64,000 bases of DNA, from the NCBI GenBank assembly GCA_036785325.1, contig JAXIVH010000010.1:7040180-7104179 (forward strand), written 5' to 3'. The notes beneath the pieces are model-generated. The model made no database searches and was not told the origin of the DNA. It worked only from the letters and a program-made list of their open reading frames with translations. A program made the position numbers and the translations under genes. This document shows, piece after piece, positions 35,201-47,908 of the stretch. Positions within the stretch are counted from its first letter, which is position 1. Every line of letters begins with the position of its first letter. Origin of the DNA: Urophycis tenuis. Taxonomy: Eukaryota; Chordata; Actinopteri; Gadiformes; Phycidae.

Positions 35201-38200
35201 ATAGCAACTATCACAACTTCTGTGTATGTCTATGTAACATATCGATGTGTTATGTCTACAGACGGACACAGATTCATGCAGAAGACTTCCACCAAGATGT
35301 TTAACAACAACAAGATTGAAGCTTGTCATTTGGAATTGACCAAATCTGTTATTGTACAAGGAGACCTGCTTGGAGTTTCTGAAGATGTCCTTGAGCTCTA
35401 TTTCTCTCACCAAAGCAGAAGTGGAGGGGACAAAATTGAGTCCTTTAGTCATCTCAACCAAAACAAAAGCATTGTAATTACCTTTAAAGACTGGAAGGGT
35501 AAGCTCCCAGTTCACATTTAATTGTTGTGTTATGTTACATTGTGTAATTAATTGGGCGTGTACATTTTGTTTAATAATAATAAGATTCCAATCATGCATG
35601 TCTATTATGAGAGGAGAAATTAACGCTTATCCCCAGGAGTGTCGCTAAAGAAAATAAAACTGAAACCTTCAACATTGCTACTTTATGGCTCGCAGTACTG
35701 GTCATTATGATGAACAAATATATTGAAGTATGGCTAATGTAGGTGTCATTACAATATGGGAAAAACAGTGTCTAATATAAGAGTGTTGATGATTAGCATG
35801 ATGATTATAATAATGTAATATTCATTCTAATTATTTTGTTAGTTGTATTATTTTCTTGCGTAATTTGATGTAATTCTCTCCTTTTTTCCATAGTTGCTCA
35901 GAGGGTGTCTGAGGGTAAACATACTCTGATGGGAAAGAAGCTCATTGCGCAACTCTTCCACCCTCACAACCAGAGTTTTCTGACAGGACGAACACATCCC
36001 CAGTCCAATTTCCGAACTGATATAGCCATCCCGGTCACATCTGAACTCCAGAGTTTTATCAGCCATGACGAAAATTTCAAATCAGAGCTCAACTATGCGC
36101 TACAAGCAGTCCATGCAAAGGTTTCCTTCAGCGTTGTCTCCAAACAACCGGAATTGGAGCTGAAGATGTCAATGACGAAGAATTCACTGGGCCTGATCCG
36201 GCATGGCCCCTCCTGGGAGTCTAATGCCCGAAGAGAGGTTCTGACCCACTTGGAGAAGTATATGGTGGAACACATCCCAATGGAGGCTGAGGTCTGGCAG
36301 GCAGTGAGGTGTAGATGTCCCAAAGTCAACGTGGCTGCCGCCTCTGTCTCCTTTAAGCTCGGCACCTCAGAGTTAGTGGTTGTCGGGAGACGGGAGGAAG
36401 TGGACATACTTGTGGAGGAGATTAAGAGCAAGATGGAAGAGATCACAGATGAGCTCCATGTAGAGAAAAACACCATAGAGAAAGAGATCAAACTCGACTC
36501 CAAAGAAAAGCTAGATCTCATCTTACATCTTGTTGGGGATAAATTGGTCAATGTCCAACTATCCAAAAATAATGAAAACTTTACAATACATCTCAAGGGG
36601 CTCAGAGAAAAGGTGCAAAGAGCAGAAACCATAATCCAAACGGAACAAGATACTTTAACTTCAAAAAAGCTTGATTCTTCCCATATCCTTACACAGTTTG
36701 TGCAGTCCCTTGACTTACAGAAATTCCAAAATGACCACTTTTCTCAGGACAACATTGTGGCCGTGCTGATCTGTAGCCAACAGGCTATCACTGTTCTTGC
36801 TAAGAAGGGCGACATTGACAGAGCTGAAAAGAAATTCAAGGAGGCAATCAAGCAAGAATTTATTTTAATTTCCCGGGGGTACAATAAAGAAACATTTTGT
36901 GAGCAATGGAGAACCTTTCATGCGGACCTCACAAAGGAACTTGAATCCTCCCAGAACCATCAAAATATTGTCATAGAGTTTTCAGGGTACAAAATTGACT
37001 TGTGTGGATTCTGTTCTGTGGTTGACGATGTCCTTGCCAAGGTAAAGAGACGTCTTGAGAACAAGAAAGTGGTGACAGAAGACGTCCCTCTGAAAACTGT
37101 GCAGCAGGTTGAATTTGTTGAGTCTTGCATGGAACTTTCAGTGGATCCTCAGTTGAAGGCCTTGGGGGCCACCATACTGCCCTGCCGAGCTCAACATTCT
37201 CCATGTCTCAAAGTCACAGCTACAAGTGATCAAATCAAAGCAGCCGTAAATGTGGTGAATATTCACATAAGATCAATAACAACCAGAAAGTACACGTATT
37301 CCAAAGCTGGTGAGGCAAAGATCCTGAAAAAGAATAAATTGTCTCTGAAGAGTCAGGCAAAAGCCTTTCAGTGTAATCTCGAACTCTCAGAAGAAATAAT
37401 CAGTCAGCGGTTCAAATATGATCTCAAGGGCGGTGTGAAGTTGACACTTTCTCAGGGTAATATTGCCAAACAGACTTCAGACATCTTGATCTGTCCACTG
37501 GACAACATGTGCTTCAACAATCCTGTTGCACAGCAATTCCTAGAAATTGGAGGACCCAAGATTAAAATTGCCATTGATGCCCTTGAGAAGTTGAATAAGA
37601 GATTAGAGGCAGGAAATGTTGCCATGGCTTGTGTGGACACTCTTAAATCCAAAAATGTCATATATGCAGCAATCCCAGTTGTGGGGAAAAATTCACATGG
37701 GAACTCTGCAACCCTTACAACAGCAGTTGTTCAAAGTCTTTTAAAGGGTGCTGACAACCAGTGTGTCTCCTTGTGCATGCCAGCACTAGGATGTGGAATA
37801 TTTGGGTTTCCTGTAAAAGACAGCTGTGAAGCAATAATGAAGGGGATACAGAGCTTCATTGGATCGGGTTGCGGAACATTGACAACCATTCATCTGACTG
37901 AGTCTGATCCCAAAACAGTAGAGGAATTTAAATCTGCTCTGGAAGGCATGGTAGGTGGTTAATTATTAAAGTCATATTAGCACAACTGTATGTTCACAAA
38001 AAGTCCAATGTTCATTATGAAAATGTTTGATGTTAAGTGACGTTTTTCCTCAACTAACTCAGCGTTCGTTACGTTTTGACACAGGGATACCGTCCAACAG
38101 ATCCCACCAAAACCCAAACCCCAATCATTCCTTCCTCATCAGTTGCCTTCCAAGCTGTTGCCCTTCCATCTTCACAAGCATCAAACACAATAAGTAAGTG

Positions 38201-39099
38201 CTTTTTATCTACATTAAAAAGGAGTAATGCTCAAGGACTAATGACCACAATGAGACCTTACCCATTTGATGCTTACTTTTACGTACTTATCGATTAATCA
38301 ATTATTTACGTTATTCACTTATTACCATTTTATTTACCTTTTACTTGTTTGAAGAATTTCACTGCTGGTATTGATGTTATCTAGTATGTGACAATAAACT
38401 TGAAACTTGAAAACTTGAAACAATTTTACCAATGTTGTCATTTTTATGATGCCAGTGATTGGAGGAGTCTCGGTGACCTTGAAGAAGGCAGACATCACTC
38501 ACGAGAACGTAGATGTCATTGTGAATTCAAACAACTGGAATCTTGATCTGACCACTGGTAATTCTTATTTTCTGATAACTATTTCATTCAGCCTAGTAAC
38601 TGGAGTTAAGATTTAATCTCTGGGCTTCACAGGCGTATCTGGGGGCATCCTTAAGGCAGCTGGACAATCTGTCGTGGATGAATGCAAGAAACATGGTCAG
38701 GCACATATTACTTATACAATATGGAACTCCATACATTGTAATGACTTGACGTCTCTAAAAACAAGATTGTAGAACAACATTTTCACACACGCTCCATCTG
38801 ATACTTACAAACATAAATTCAACACAGCCTTTCTCCGCATCTGGATTTTTCATAGGTCCCCAGGTGATTGGAACGGTCGTGCTCACAGGTGGTGGAAACC
38901 TAAACTGTAAAAGCATTGCTCAGATTGCTGGACCTGCACATGATGAAATCACTTCATCTATACAGAACGTCCTTCAGCTGTGTGAAAGCAAACAAGCTGC
39001 CACTGTGTCCATTCCTACCATTGGCACTGGTCAAATAATTTATATTGAGCATCTTTCTCAGTACCACGACAGCATCCACATATGCATACTTAGTAATCC

Positions 39100-39182
<83 letters not shown>

Positions 39183-42100
39183 ATTATATATTACTGAATG
39201 CTGTGAATTTTATTATTTTATTTTTTTGTAGGAAAAGGTGGCAAACACCCTAAGGATTCTGCAAAGGCCATTCTAAGGGGTTTGGAAATGCATATTTTAT
39301 CCACTCCCTTATCAAGCCTTAAAAAGATATTTATAGTGGCCTTTGAAGACACAATTTTTGACAACATGAAGAAGTATTTCAACAAGCCAAGTAAAACACA
39401 CAGGGCCGCCAAACAAGTATGTGTAATTTACGATTAATTATTTAACTATTTTGTTAGTTTATTGATAAACTTGGTAATTTGTTTGATGCTCATTAGTTTT
39501 AATGAATGCATTTTGTTTGTTTTTTTTAATTGTTTTTATAGACGATGGCTGCACCAGTAACCACACTCCACCTAAATCTGAACCAAGGTTTTTTTCTGTT
39601 TCTTTTTATGCCCATGTATTACGAATGAAGAAAGAATGTGTTTTTGGATTTTAATAATCCATAATGTCAATCTATTGATAATTGTGTTGAATTATAATTC
39701 AATATCATTCCACCACGTCTTGCAAGAAGTGAGGCTGTACCTTGAGATATGCACAATAACTTGCAATATTTGCATTTACTTGTGGTTAATAGAATCAGCT
39801 TCAAGTTCAAAGCATACACTTTGGTTTATCTTCATAATTGTCACACGTGACGCCAATATCTCTTTTTCTTTTTTCTGTCTTTTGTATTCGACTGTAGTGA
39901 AGATTAAGGACACCTTGATTGAACTGAAGACGGGGAACATAACTACAGAAACTGTGAAAGCCATTGTCAACAGTACAAATGAGGATGTTAACCTAAATAA
40001 GGGTTGGTTACAAGATATTCTTTTTGTATTCTGTGGTATAACAACTGAATGCTGTCTTCCCGGTAATGCACATTCTGAGTGATCTAAAAGAGATTCTAAT
40101 GTGTCTAACAAGGTGTGTCTGGTGCCATTTTTAATGCCGCGGGATCAGCAGTTCAGGATGAGTGTGGCAAAATCCGTAAGTATCTGAGCCTTTTAACCTA
40201 CTTATAAAAGTGGGAATAAATATACAAATTAATAAATAATACATACAGAAAGAATTCATTTCAACAAATGAGAATCGTTAAAACTATTTGCGTTCACTTT
40301 GTCCCGTGTTTTCATTTATGTAGGTATGTCTTCATTTATTTTGGCACAGACTTATTTTAGGGCCATTTGGAAAGCGCTCGGAGTAAAAGTTCAAAAGTTC
40401 ACTCCCGATTTTCCGAGTGATCGTGACGAGACATTGTTTTTCTGGCTCAAGGACCCCTGAAGGGCAACGACGCCGGAGTGACGAGCGGAGGAAGCCTGCC
40501 ATGCAAATTCATCATCCACATAGTAGGCCCAAAAAGTGTGACCCAGGCTGTTGAGCGCGTGAAGAACGTTCTGAAGCACTGCGAGGCTAAGAAGATCCCC
40601 ACCGTGTCATTTCCTGCCATTGGAACTGGTAATGCACACGGCAGATCTTCATTGCTTGTATCTTTTGTTTTGGGCCTGGCCACCGCCACTGATTTGCCAT
40701 GTTGATTCTGTTTCGATTCAAAAGGCCCTGATTCGATTCAATTTCCGATGTCGTTCAATTCAACATTGAATAATTGGTTAGGGATATTTCAGTTACAAAG
40801 CCAATTTTGCTCGGATACGAAAGTCATTCTCAGTGGTGGCAAAATGTACAAGGAACCCTCTAATCTGGTGCATCATAAAAGATAGTCATGCATTGACCAC
40901 AAAGCAGTTACATTAATGTCCTTTTTCCATTAACATGACCAACACACTACAGCAGTCAACACAACAGTCTTTCTTCAGTGCCCTGTCCAAAAAGCAAATA
41001 AAAACTAAATATATTTATTTTAAAAAATGGATCTCTGGATTTTGATTTGAACCCAGCCCTAATCTAGTTTAAGTTGTCTGAAGTTATCTGAAAGAGTAAC
41101 CTGTTGTTGCAGGCGGTGGTGGAATGAAGTTCTCAGCATCTGTGGCTGCCCTGATGTTTGGCATAACAGAACATTTTATGACGCATCACAACAGTGCCCT
41201 GAAGCAGATCTTCCTAGTGATTTACCAGGTCAAGGCCTTGCAGGAGTGTCAGCAGTTGCTCCTCTCCTGGACGGAGATACAAGTATGTGTAACGCAGATT
41301 ATATTTTCAATACCGTGAGCAGCCTTTGTCAACAGAGGAAGATCAGAAGAAATAAATTGAGAATATTATCATCAGCATTTTTTTGTATTGTATGTATGCT
41401 TATTCTCTCCCCGATGTCCAACCCTGTTTATTGATAAGATCAAGACTGATGACGACAGCAGTAGTGCCTCTTCCTGCGATGAAGACAACTCCGGTCAGAC
41501 ATGTTCATTAATGTTTTGTGTTTTTAAGTAACACACTGAAATCACAAAGTCAAACATGCCTATTATATGAACAACATAAGCAGTATTTGCAAAATTACAC
41601 ATTTGCTTATTTCTGCTGACCGATGTCTCCATCCCTCCAGCAACCCCTGGTGAAATGTTGATAGGGCCGGTGAAAGTGAAAGTGTTCTGCGGTGACATAA
41701 CAAAGGAAAGAAGTGATGCAATCGTCAGCAGTACCAACAGCACCCTGAATCTCACCTCTGGTAAACAATTCAATGGCAGAAATGTTGGCCAAAATATGCA
41801 TTGCATATGCATTGCGATATGCATTACTATACTGAGTTAGCATTTGGTTAGCACAATACAACATTCAAAGGCTATTGATACTATTCTTTTGTAATGTACT
41901 ATAATCAAAATTGTCAAAATTATCCTGTCGAGACATAACGTGTGCACAGGTTAGACAGATGTTAACAACTCTATACCCCACGACATCAAAGTAAGTACAG
42001 TAAACATTATGCTGAACTTATTTTTTCTTCACAGGTGTGTCAGGGGCTATTCTCAATGCAGCTGGAAAATTAGTGGTTGATGAATGCAACAATTTAGGTA

Positions 42101-45100
42101 CATGACTTCAAATTTCAATTCTATTTCTACCTTCTCCATCTCCTTTTGGTCAGATTGCTGTAGCTTTCAAATGGACTACTTTTAAATTGAGACCCATTCA
42201 TATCTGTTCTGAATATGTTCTTACAAATGAAGCTTTTGGATATGCCGTTGTGTTTCTACTTTGATGTAAAGGTAATCAACCTGCCGATGGTGTGGTCATC
42301 ACCAAACCTGGCAACCTCGCAGCAAAACACATCATTCACATTGTGGGCCCGGCCAAGCTGGAAGACATCATCAGCTCCATGCTCAAGGTCTTCAAGATGT
42401 GCGAGGACCACAAAATCCAGTCGGTTTCCTTCCCCGCTCTTGGCACTGGTAGGCCGCTACATATTCCTCCATTACTATGCTAGTAGTCAAGTAGTTGTGA
42501 ATCAGCAATTCATCGCAGTGACAAATGAAAAGCACAAATATTCTACAATCATCAATATTTAGAATATACTGTAGCAATTTAAGCGAAGCGAATTTAAAAA
42601 AGCGAATTTAAAAGGAAAGAAAACGTATAAAAAAAGATGAGCAGTGAAATGATTTGGTGTGTGGGGGCCTGTTCTTGCAGGGTGTAGTGATGCGTCTAGT
42701 GCAGCATGCTAGGGAGACGTAACATGTAGGGATGCATGTGACCCCCCTCCCTTAGTTCCTGCCGCTGGCCGACCCAGCCCGGGTAAAGGAAGCCGAGTGC
42801 GTAAGTCTTCCGAGGTCAGTACATAGCCTCTCCATTACCAAGGCTTCTGCAGTGCCTCCTCGTGGCCATACACGGTAACTGGGTACCACGAGGTCCCAGG
42901 CCAAGCTGTAGGGGATCTCGTAGCAGCAGTGGGCCCCAGTGGCATGGCGCGCAGGCCCACCGTCGTGTGGACATGCCCTAGCGCCTGCCAACCACTGTCC
43001 CAACTATGGGCAAATAGTATGGGCAGGTGGGGCTCATAGCCTTGGATGGCAACCCACCTAGGAGAAGGACACTCTGAATTAAAACCAGGACTGCGAGGAG
43101 TTGCGCCCCACAGTCCTTAATCAGCATAGTAAAGCCAACCATGGAGAACAAAGTCATCCCAAATCCTATAATTCCAGCGGCGGGAGTCCGCAGGAACATC
43201 ACAGCGGACGGTGGTGCTGGTCCTCCATCTGGAGGACATCATGACGACAGGACTCCAACCCCTGGGAAACTAGGGAGGGTCCTGTCTGATCACAGCACCC
43301 CGACCAATGCACTCATGCACTGTCGGAGACCATTTGTTATGGGAACCTTCAACGCATGCACAGCGAAAGAAGAAGCAAGACTGATGGAACTAGCACATTG
43401 TGCTGAGGAGCAGGGAGTGAAGATCCTGGGGATACAGGAACACAGAAGAGTGCACACAGATGACCGGATCATGTACCACAGAGTGGAGAGATGTACGTTC
43501 ATCTCTGCATCAGCGTGGCGAAACAAGGCCCAAGCCGCAACAGGTGGCGTAGGGCTAATGCTGAGTTCTCCGGCGCGTAAGGCTCTCCGTCGGGTTTACC
43601 ACCACACCGACAGGATCCTGATCACAGAGTTCTTGGGCAACCCAGTTGTAACAATCACACTGATTCTCTTTCAAGTAGATTATCACTATTTTTGTTCGGA
43701 AACTACATAATATACTTACAGTTATGCATAACTTATCTTACTCCCAAAAACACCAATCAATCACATACCCAACAGCAATCTAGTATGAACAAAAAATAAT
43801 CTATAAACAAACTGTTTCCCAAAATCCTTTGTATTAATTTGATAATTGTCTCAGTAGCTTCACAAAACACCATACACTTCAAACCAACCACAGCTTTCAT
43901 ACACCATGCTTTTTTTCACTTCACCCCTCCCCCGAGTCTCCCAAAGTCCAGGACCAAAAACATCCAAAAGTCCAAAGTCCAAAGACTCCCAAAAAGTATT
44001 CCGCCAAAAAAACACGCAAAAATAGTCCATTATTAATGCATTGCACAAAAACAGTAGAAAAAATGGAGGTAAGGAGAAAGAGACTGGCAGGACACTGCCA
44101 TAGGCATACAGAGCTGCCGGCCAGCAAATTGGTGCTGTGGGAACCAACGCATGGGCATCATTCACAAGGACGTCCCACACTAACATACGTGGATGTACTC
44201 CAGAAGGATTCAGGAGCACAAAGTACCAGCGAACTGGTCAGATGTATGGAGAATCGGGATGACTGGAAGCAAATATGGAAGGCTCGTCTGAGGACGACCT
44301 AGTAGTAGTTGAATATATAATAACGAATAAAGTCACAATACGCTGTAAGCAGAATCACAAAGTGATGTGGTGAGGGTTGTTGTTGAGGCATGGGTCCCAC
44401 TGCCGAGAACAAACTGTTCTTGTATGATATACCATGTGATCATGTACATGAATATTACCATTTTATTGCTCCTTCGGTTGTCCTGGGTTATGGTCGAAAT
44501 TTAACGCATGCCTTTTAAAGAGGACTTACTGATTTACCAACTTTTTTCGCAGGGGCTGCAAAGCTGTGTGCAGTGGATGTTGGAAATGCAATGGTCACTG
44601 CAGTTGAAGAGCACATAAGAATTACCAAAACACCGTCCCTCAATAATATCCACTTTGTGATTTTCCAAAACAATATGATCAAGGACTTTCAGAAGTGCTT
44701 GAAGAAATCAAAAAAAGTGACAACACAGGGTAAACACATCAAACACACTACTAAAGGAATCTTTGGGAGTTCATTCTGCTGTATCCATCTCAACCTTTGC
44801 TCTGAATCACATAGCCTAATGGCCTATTGTTCATTCATGCAGTCTAACTTATATGGCTTCATTATTTACTTTTTTAATAAGTAAGACACTAATTTCTAAT
44901 TAATCAATTACTGTCATTACAGCAAAAATAAGTGCCCACCAGGGAGGAGCTGTGGCTTCTACCCTGTGTCTGGCCAGTGCCTGTGGGGATGTGACCTTTC
45001 CTGAAGTGGAGGTTGAGGTTCTTGGCTGCTGTTTGAGTGACGTGGCAAAAGTAAAAAAACTTGTGGATGTCTTCTTGAAGGACGAGGGGAAGATGTGCCC

Positions 45101-46480
45101 TATTAGCTCACCCCACCTGTCCCTACTACGCGACTCAGAGAAACAGGCCATCGCGGATCTCAGCCGAAGCCTCCAGGTGTGTGTCAGTGTGTTGGCCCCG
45201 AACAAGGTCACCATCGCTGGGAAGGCAGACGACGCCCTGAGCATGACCCTTCAGATCGAGAAGTATCTGCAACGAGCCAAGGAGTGGGAGATCCGGCAGG
45301 AGGAAGAGGACAGGCTGAGGAAGACAGTGTCGTGGGAGGTCAATGACGGGGAGACGTGGGCCGAACTGAACCCGACTGTCAGTTTAGACCTTGAGCATGC
45401 ATTTTATAAGAAAGAGCCGAGGTTCAGCTACACCGAGCGGAAGGAGGACTACACTGTGGACCTGGACAAGATGGAGCGCACAGACAGCAAAGGAACCATC
45501 TCCAGGATAAAAAGGCGTGTGAAGGCTACTTCTGAAATAGGTACAGTCCATTTTAATACACTTTTGTGAGGGAGTGAAGTGGGCAGTATACTTCAAAACA
45601 AGTTTATTTTATTTGCTTGTGGCACACAAATGTATCATCCTCAACGTGGCTTAGTTTGGTCACTTATGGTTGGAGGCATTCATTAAGACCAGGGGGGTCT
45701 CCATGGAGAGGAGGAAATACGATCAAAAAAAGTCACGCCCAACTTACTTTTCTGACTAATCACACACATTGTTTGAGATTTTGGCAAATAACGTAGTCTT
45801 GGAGATGCAAGAAGATGAAGTTTGCCGACCCCTAAAGAGGTTGGGCTTGGTGACATCAACATTCATTTACAGCTAGAAATGAGATAATAAAAAAAGAATG
45901 ATAGCGGTAGCAAAGCATTAACATGTGTGCTGAATGTGTTGTGTTTTAGCTGTCATAGAGCCACCACCAGAGTGGGACAGGATGGATGGCAAGACTATGG
46001 ACGTAGTGGATCTGTCTCCAGCCTCCAAAGAGTACAAAACTATTGAGGCAAATTTCCTGAAAACATCCAAAAATGCCCAAAATGACATTATGGAAACATA
46101 TATAGTGATCAAGGTAAGGTAGCAGCATTTTAGATACATCGGTATAGATAGACAGATGAATAGACAAACAGTTGCACAAAGCAACACACTGACAGTTGGA
46201 TATATTTATTTAGCTTAGTTTTATATTCATATGGATATTCTCTCTTGAGACTACTAATACAACTTATACAAATATTAATGATAATAATACAGATCCAGAG
46301 GATTCAGAACAAAGAGCAGTGGCAGACATATGCTGTGAAGAAGCAGACACTGGACGAGAAATATCCACAAAAAACCAATGAGTTTGACCTTTACCACGGC
46401 ACCACGTTGGAGACCAGCCTAAAGATCAACCGCGATGGTTTCAACAGAAGTTTTTGTGGAAAGAACGGTTAGAGATGCCT

Positions 46481-46541
<61 letters not shown>

Positions 46542-46635
46542 CATGCATGCACGCACACACACACACCCACACACGCATGCACACACGCACACACACACAT
46601 GCATGCACACACACACACACACACATGCACACACG

Positions 46636-46676
<41 letters not shown>

Positions 46677-47076
46677 ACACAAGTGTTTGTGTGATTGTGT
46701 GTATTTGTTCAGTTTTCCACAAGAAAATTTATTTTCCTCTGTGTTTTTTTTTTTTTTTTTGGTGGGGGGACATTTTTCCACAGCCACTTATGGCAAGGGA
46801 ACCTATTTTGCCACGCAGTCCTGGTACTCCTGCCATGACCAATACTCAAACCCTGACACCAACGGGGTGAAGTACATGTACCAGGCTCGGGTGCTGGTGG
46901 GGAAGCCCTGCCAGGGGAATAAGAAAATGGTGGAGCCAACCCCGCTGGACCCAGTAAACCCACTGGCCGGCCTCCACGACTGTGCAGTAGACAGCATCAA
47001 GAGCCCCTTAGTCTACGTGGTGTTCAACGATGCAGGAGCATACCCTGAATATCTCATCAGCTTCAAGAGGTCCTGA
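32217..47076 (+). CDS. parp14: PARP14-like mono-ADP-ribosyltransferase, copy B (complete, four macrodomains)
   Basis: Twenty-six exons join in phase to 2008 codons: 32217-32391, 32487-32590, 32731-32752, 32830-32988, 33360-33596, 35262-35498, 35894-37950, 38085-38193, 38456-38557, 38633-38695, 38856-39029, 39232-39416, 39542-39587, 39898-40002, 40113-40175, 40452-40628, 41113-41282, 41439-41493, 41641-41760, 42035-42097, 42272-42448, 44553-44729, 44923-45540, 45950-46113, 46293-46467, 46784-47076. RRM-like units lie at about 1-310 and KH-like repeats at 311-820. Macro 1 is at about 825-997 (atypical ligand loop), macro 2 at 1034-1208, macro 3 at 1224-1395 and macro 4 at 1414-1592. KH/WWE is at 1593-1798 and ART at 1799-2008, with H-Y-L residues (YHGTT, GKGTYFA, EYLISF). 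Known function: mono-ADP-ribosylation and ADP-ribose reading in interferon signalling. Mammalian PARP14 has three macrodomains, so the fourth is unusual. An AATAAA lies near 47157. Confidence 0.92.
33597..34793 (-). mobile_element. Penelope-like element fragment with GIY-YIG endonuclease and foldback
   Basis: The minus frame 34693-34097 encodes [20 protein letters not shown] followed by RM..H, the GIY-YIG signature used by Penelope-like elements downstream of their RT. The RT itself is absent. GAAGACGTTTCGCCTCTTAT (about 33847) is a word I associate with such elements in fish. The left part of the ORF lies in a foldback (34574-34664 with 34691-34793). The fragment is in the copy B intron between exons 5 and 6. 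The exact left boundary is uncertain (probably near 33790). Confidence 0.8.
34574..34793. repeat. Inverted repeat at edge of Penelope-like fragment
   Basis: Left arm 34574-34664 and right arm 34691-34793 are reverse complements, with a small insertion in the right arm near 34741-34753. The 26-bp loop can itself pair (TTCTGCGT with ACGCAGAA). The duplicated unit B starts immediately to the right. Confidence 0.9.
39101..39180 (+). repeat. (AT)n microsatellite in PARP14-B intron
   Basis: About 40 uninterrupted AT units between macro 2 exons 39029 and 39232. Absent from unit A, where this part is deleted. Confidence 0.97.
42640..44335 (+). mobile_element. LINE fragment (APE endonuclease plus C-terminus) in macro 4 intron
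   Basis: The frame 43141-43650 contains [20 protein letters not shown], then LGIQEHRR, resembling the start of an APE-type endonuclease. After foreign or degenerate sequence (43660-44060), a C-terminal block appears: [32 protein letters not shown] (44066-44302). The RT region is missing, so this is an internally deleted non-LTR element. It separates macro 4 exons 42272-42448 and 44553-44729. Clade not assigned. Confidence 0.75.
46485..46672 (+). repeat. Long (CA)n/(CATG) microsatellite in last intron of PARP14-B
   Basis: About 190 bp of CA with CATG and CG interruptions, between the exon with the catalytic His and the exon with the catalytic Tyr. The corresponding tract in copy A is about 68 bp. 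Long ORFs through it are artefacts. Confidence 0.97.
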
Positions 47077-47272
47077 CAAAGCTGCACTCCACATAATTGA
47101 TACTTTTGTGACATTTTATCCAACTATTAACAACAATCAAACAAAATGTTTTACAAAAAATAAATAAAGGTACACCTGGAATAATATCTAAACAATATAT
47201 GTGAAATAGTTATTATGGATATGTCTTAAGCTTATACATATATATATATATATATATAAACCACCTTATCTT

Positions 47273-47339
47273 AGATGTCCCTATTTTAGGGACATCTCCG
47301 TAGTTCATACTAGAGTCCTATAGAGAGGACTCTAGTATG
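47273..47339. repeat. Two short perfect hairpins upstream of UBXN4
   Basis: AGATGTCCCTA/TAGGGACATCT (47273-47283 and 47287-47297, 3-bp loop) and CATACTAGAGTCCT/AGGACTCTAGTATG (47306-47319 and 47326-47339, 6-bp loop). Both lie just beyond the end of the duplicated unit. Further CTCTAGT words follow to about 47370. Confidence 0.9.
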
Positions 47340-47778
47340 ACTCTAGTATCTCTCTATAGTACTCTAGTTCATACGTACGACACAACGGTTTAAACTACAA
47401 ATCCCAATTAGACTTCCGTGTATGGTGACATTTTCTGGACTGACTTCAACGTAAGAGCTCAAGTTGTATGAAAACATTTAGGCGAAGAACCTACAAATGA
47501 ATGATCTAACTGGGGATTTTGTATTGATACAATGCATTAGCATTTTCATCATTTGTATATATATATATATATATATGTCAACAGAAACGTGTTGATTAAT
47601 AATGAATAATTACTACAAGGAAACTGTTAGGGAATATATATATATATATATATTCTTTGGAATCTTTATTTATGTGACACATTGTTGTTACCTGTTCCCA
47701 GACAAATATACACATTATGGAAATATGTTTGAGCTTTTAATTGTGAAAGTGCTGACCATCTTGGGTTGCACTTTCATA

Positions 47779-47786
47779 CCGGAAGT
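47779..47786 (+). promoter_or_regulatory. ETS-type motif in UBXN4 promoter
   Basis: CCGGAAGT about 120 bp upstream of the UBXN4 ATG, a common element of TATA-less housekeeping promoters. There is no TATA box in a sensible position. Function inferred from motif alone. Confidence 0.4.
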
Positions 47787-47908
47787 CGTGTTTGACGTTA
47801 GCTGAATGTTCTCGATTATCGGCAGTAGCAAATTGACTCGGTTTTAAAGATTAATGTAACTAATCAGCGGTGTTATAAACACAGAAACAAACAACTTATT
47901 CTACAAAC

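Larger units (their letters stand above)
34795..47240 (+). repeat. Segmental duplication, unit B (PARP14-like copy B)
   Basis: Partner of the block at 1-9088. It starts just after the foldback at the edge of a Penelope-like fragment and covers copy B from the third RRM-like exon to past the stop codon. The five 5' coding exons of copy B (32217-33596) lie outside the part with a visible partner in this window. Unit B is longer mainly because it keeps macro 2 and macro 4 and has a LINE insertion in a macro 4 intron. Confidence 0.9.

Noticed and set aside
46419..46870. Several ORFs through the CA tract (His/Thr or Cys/Val repeats)
   Set aside because: They are translations of a microsatellite in an intron.
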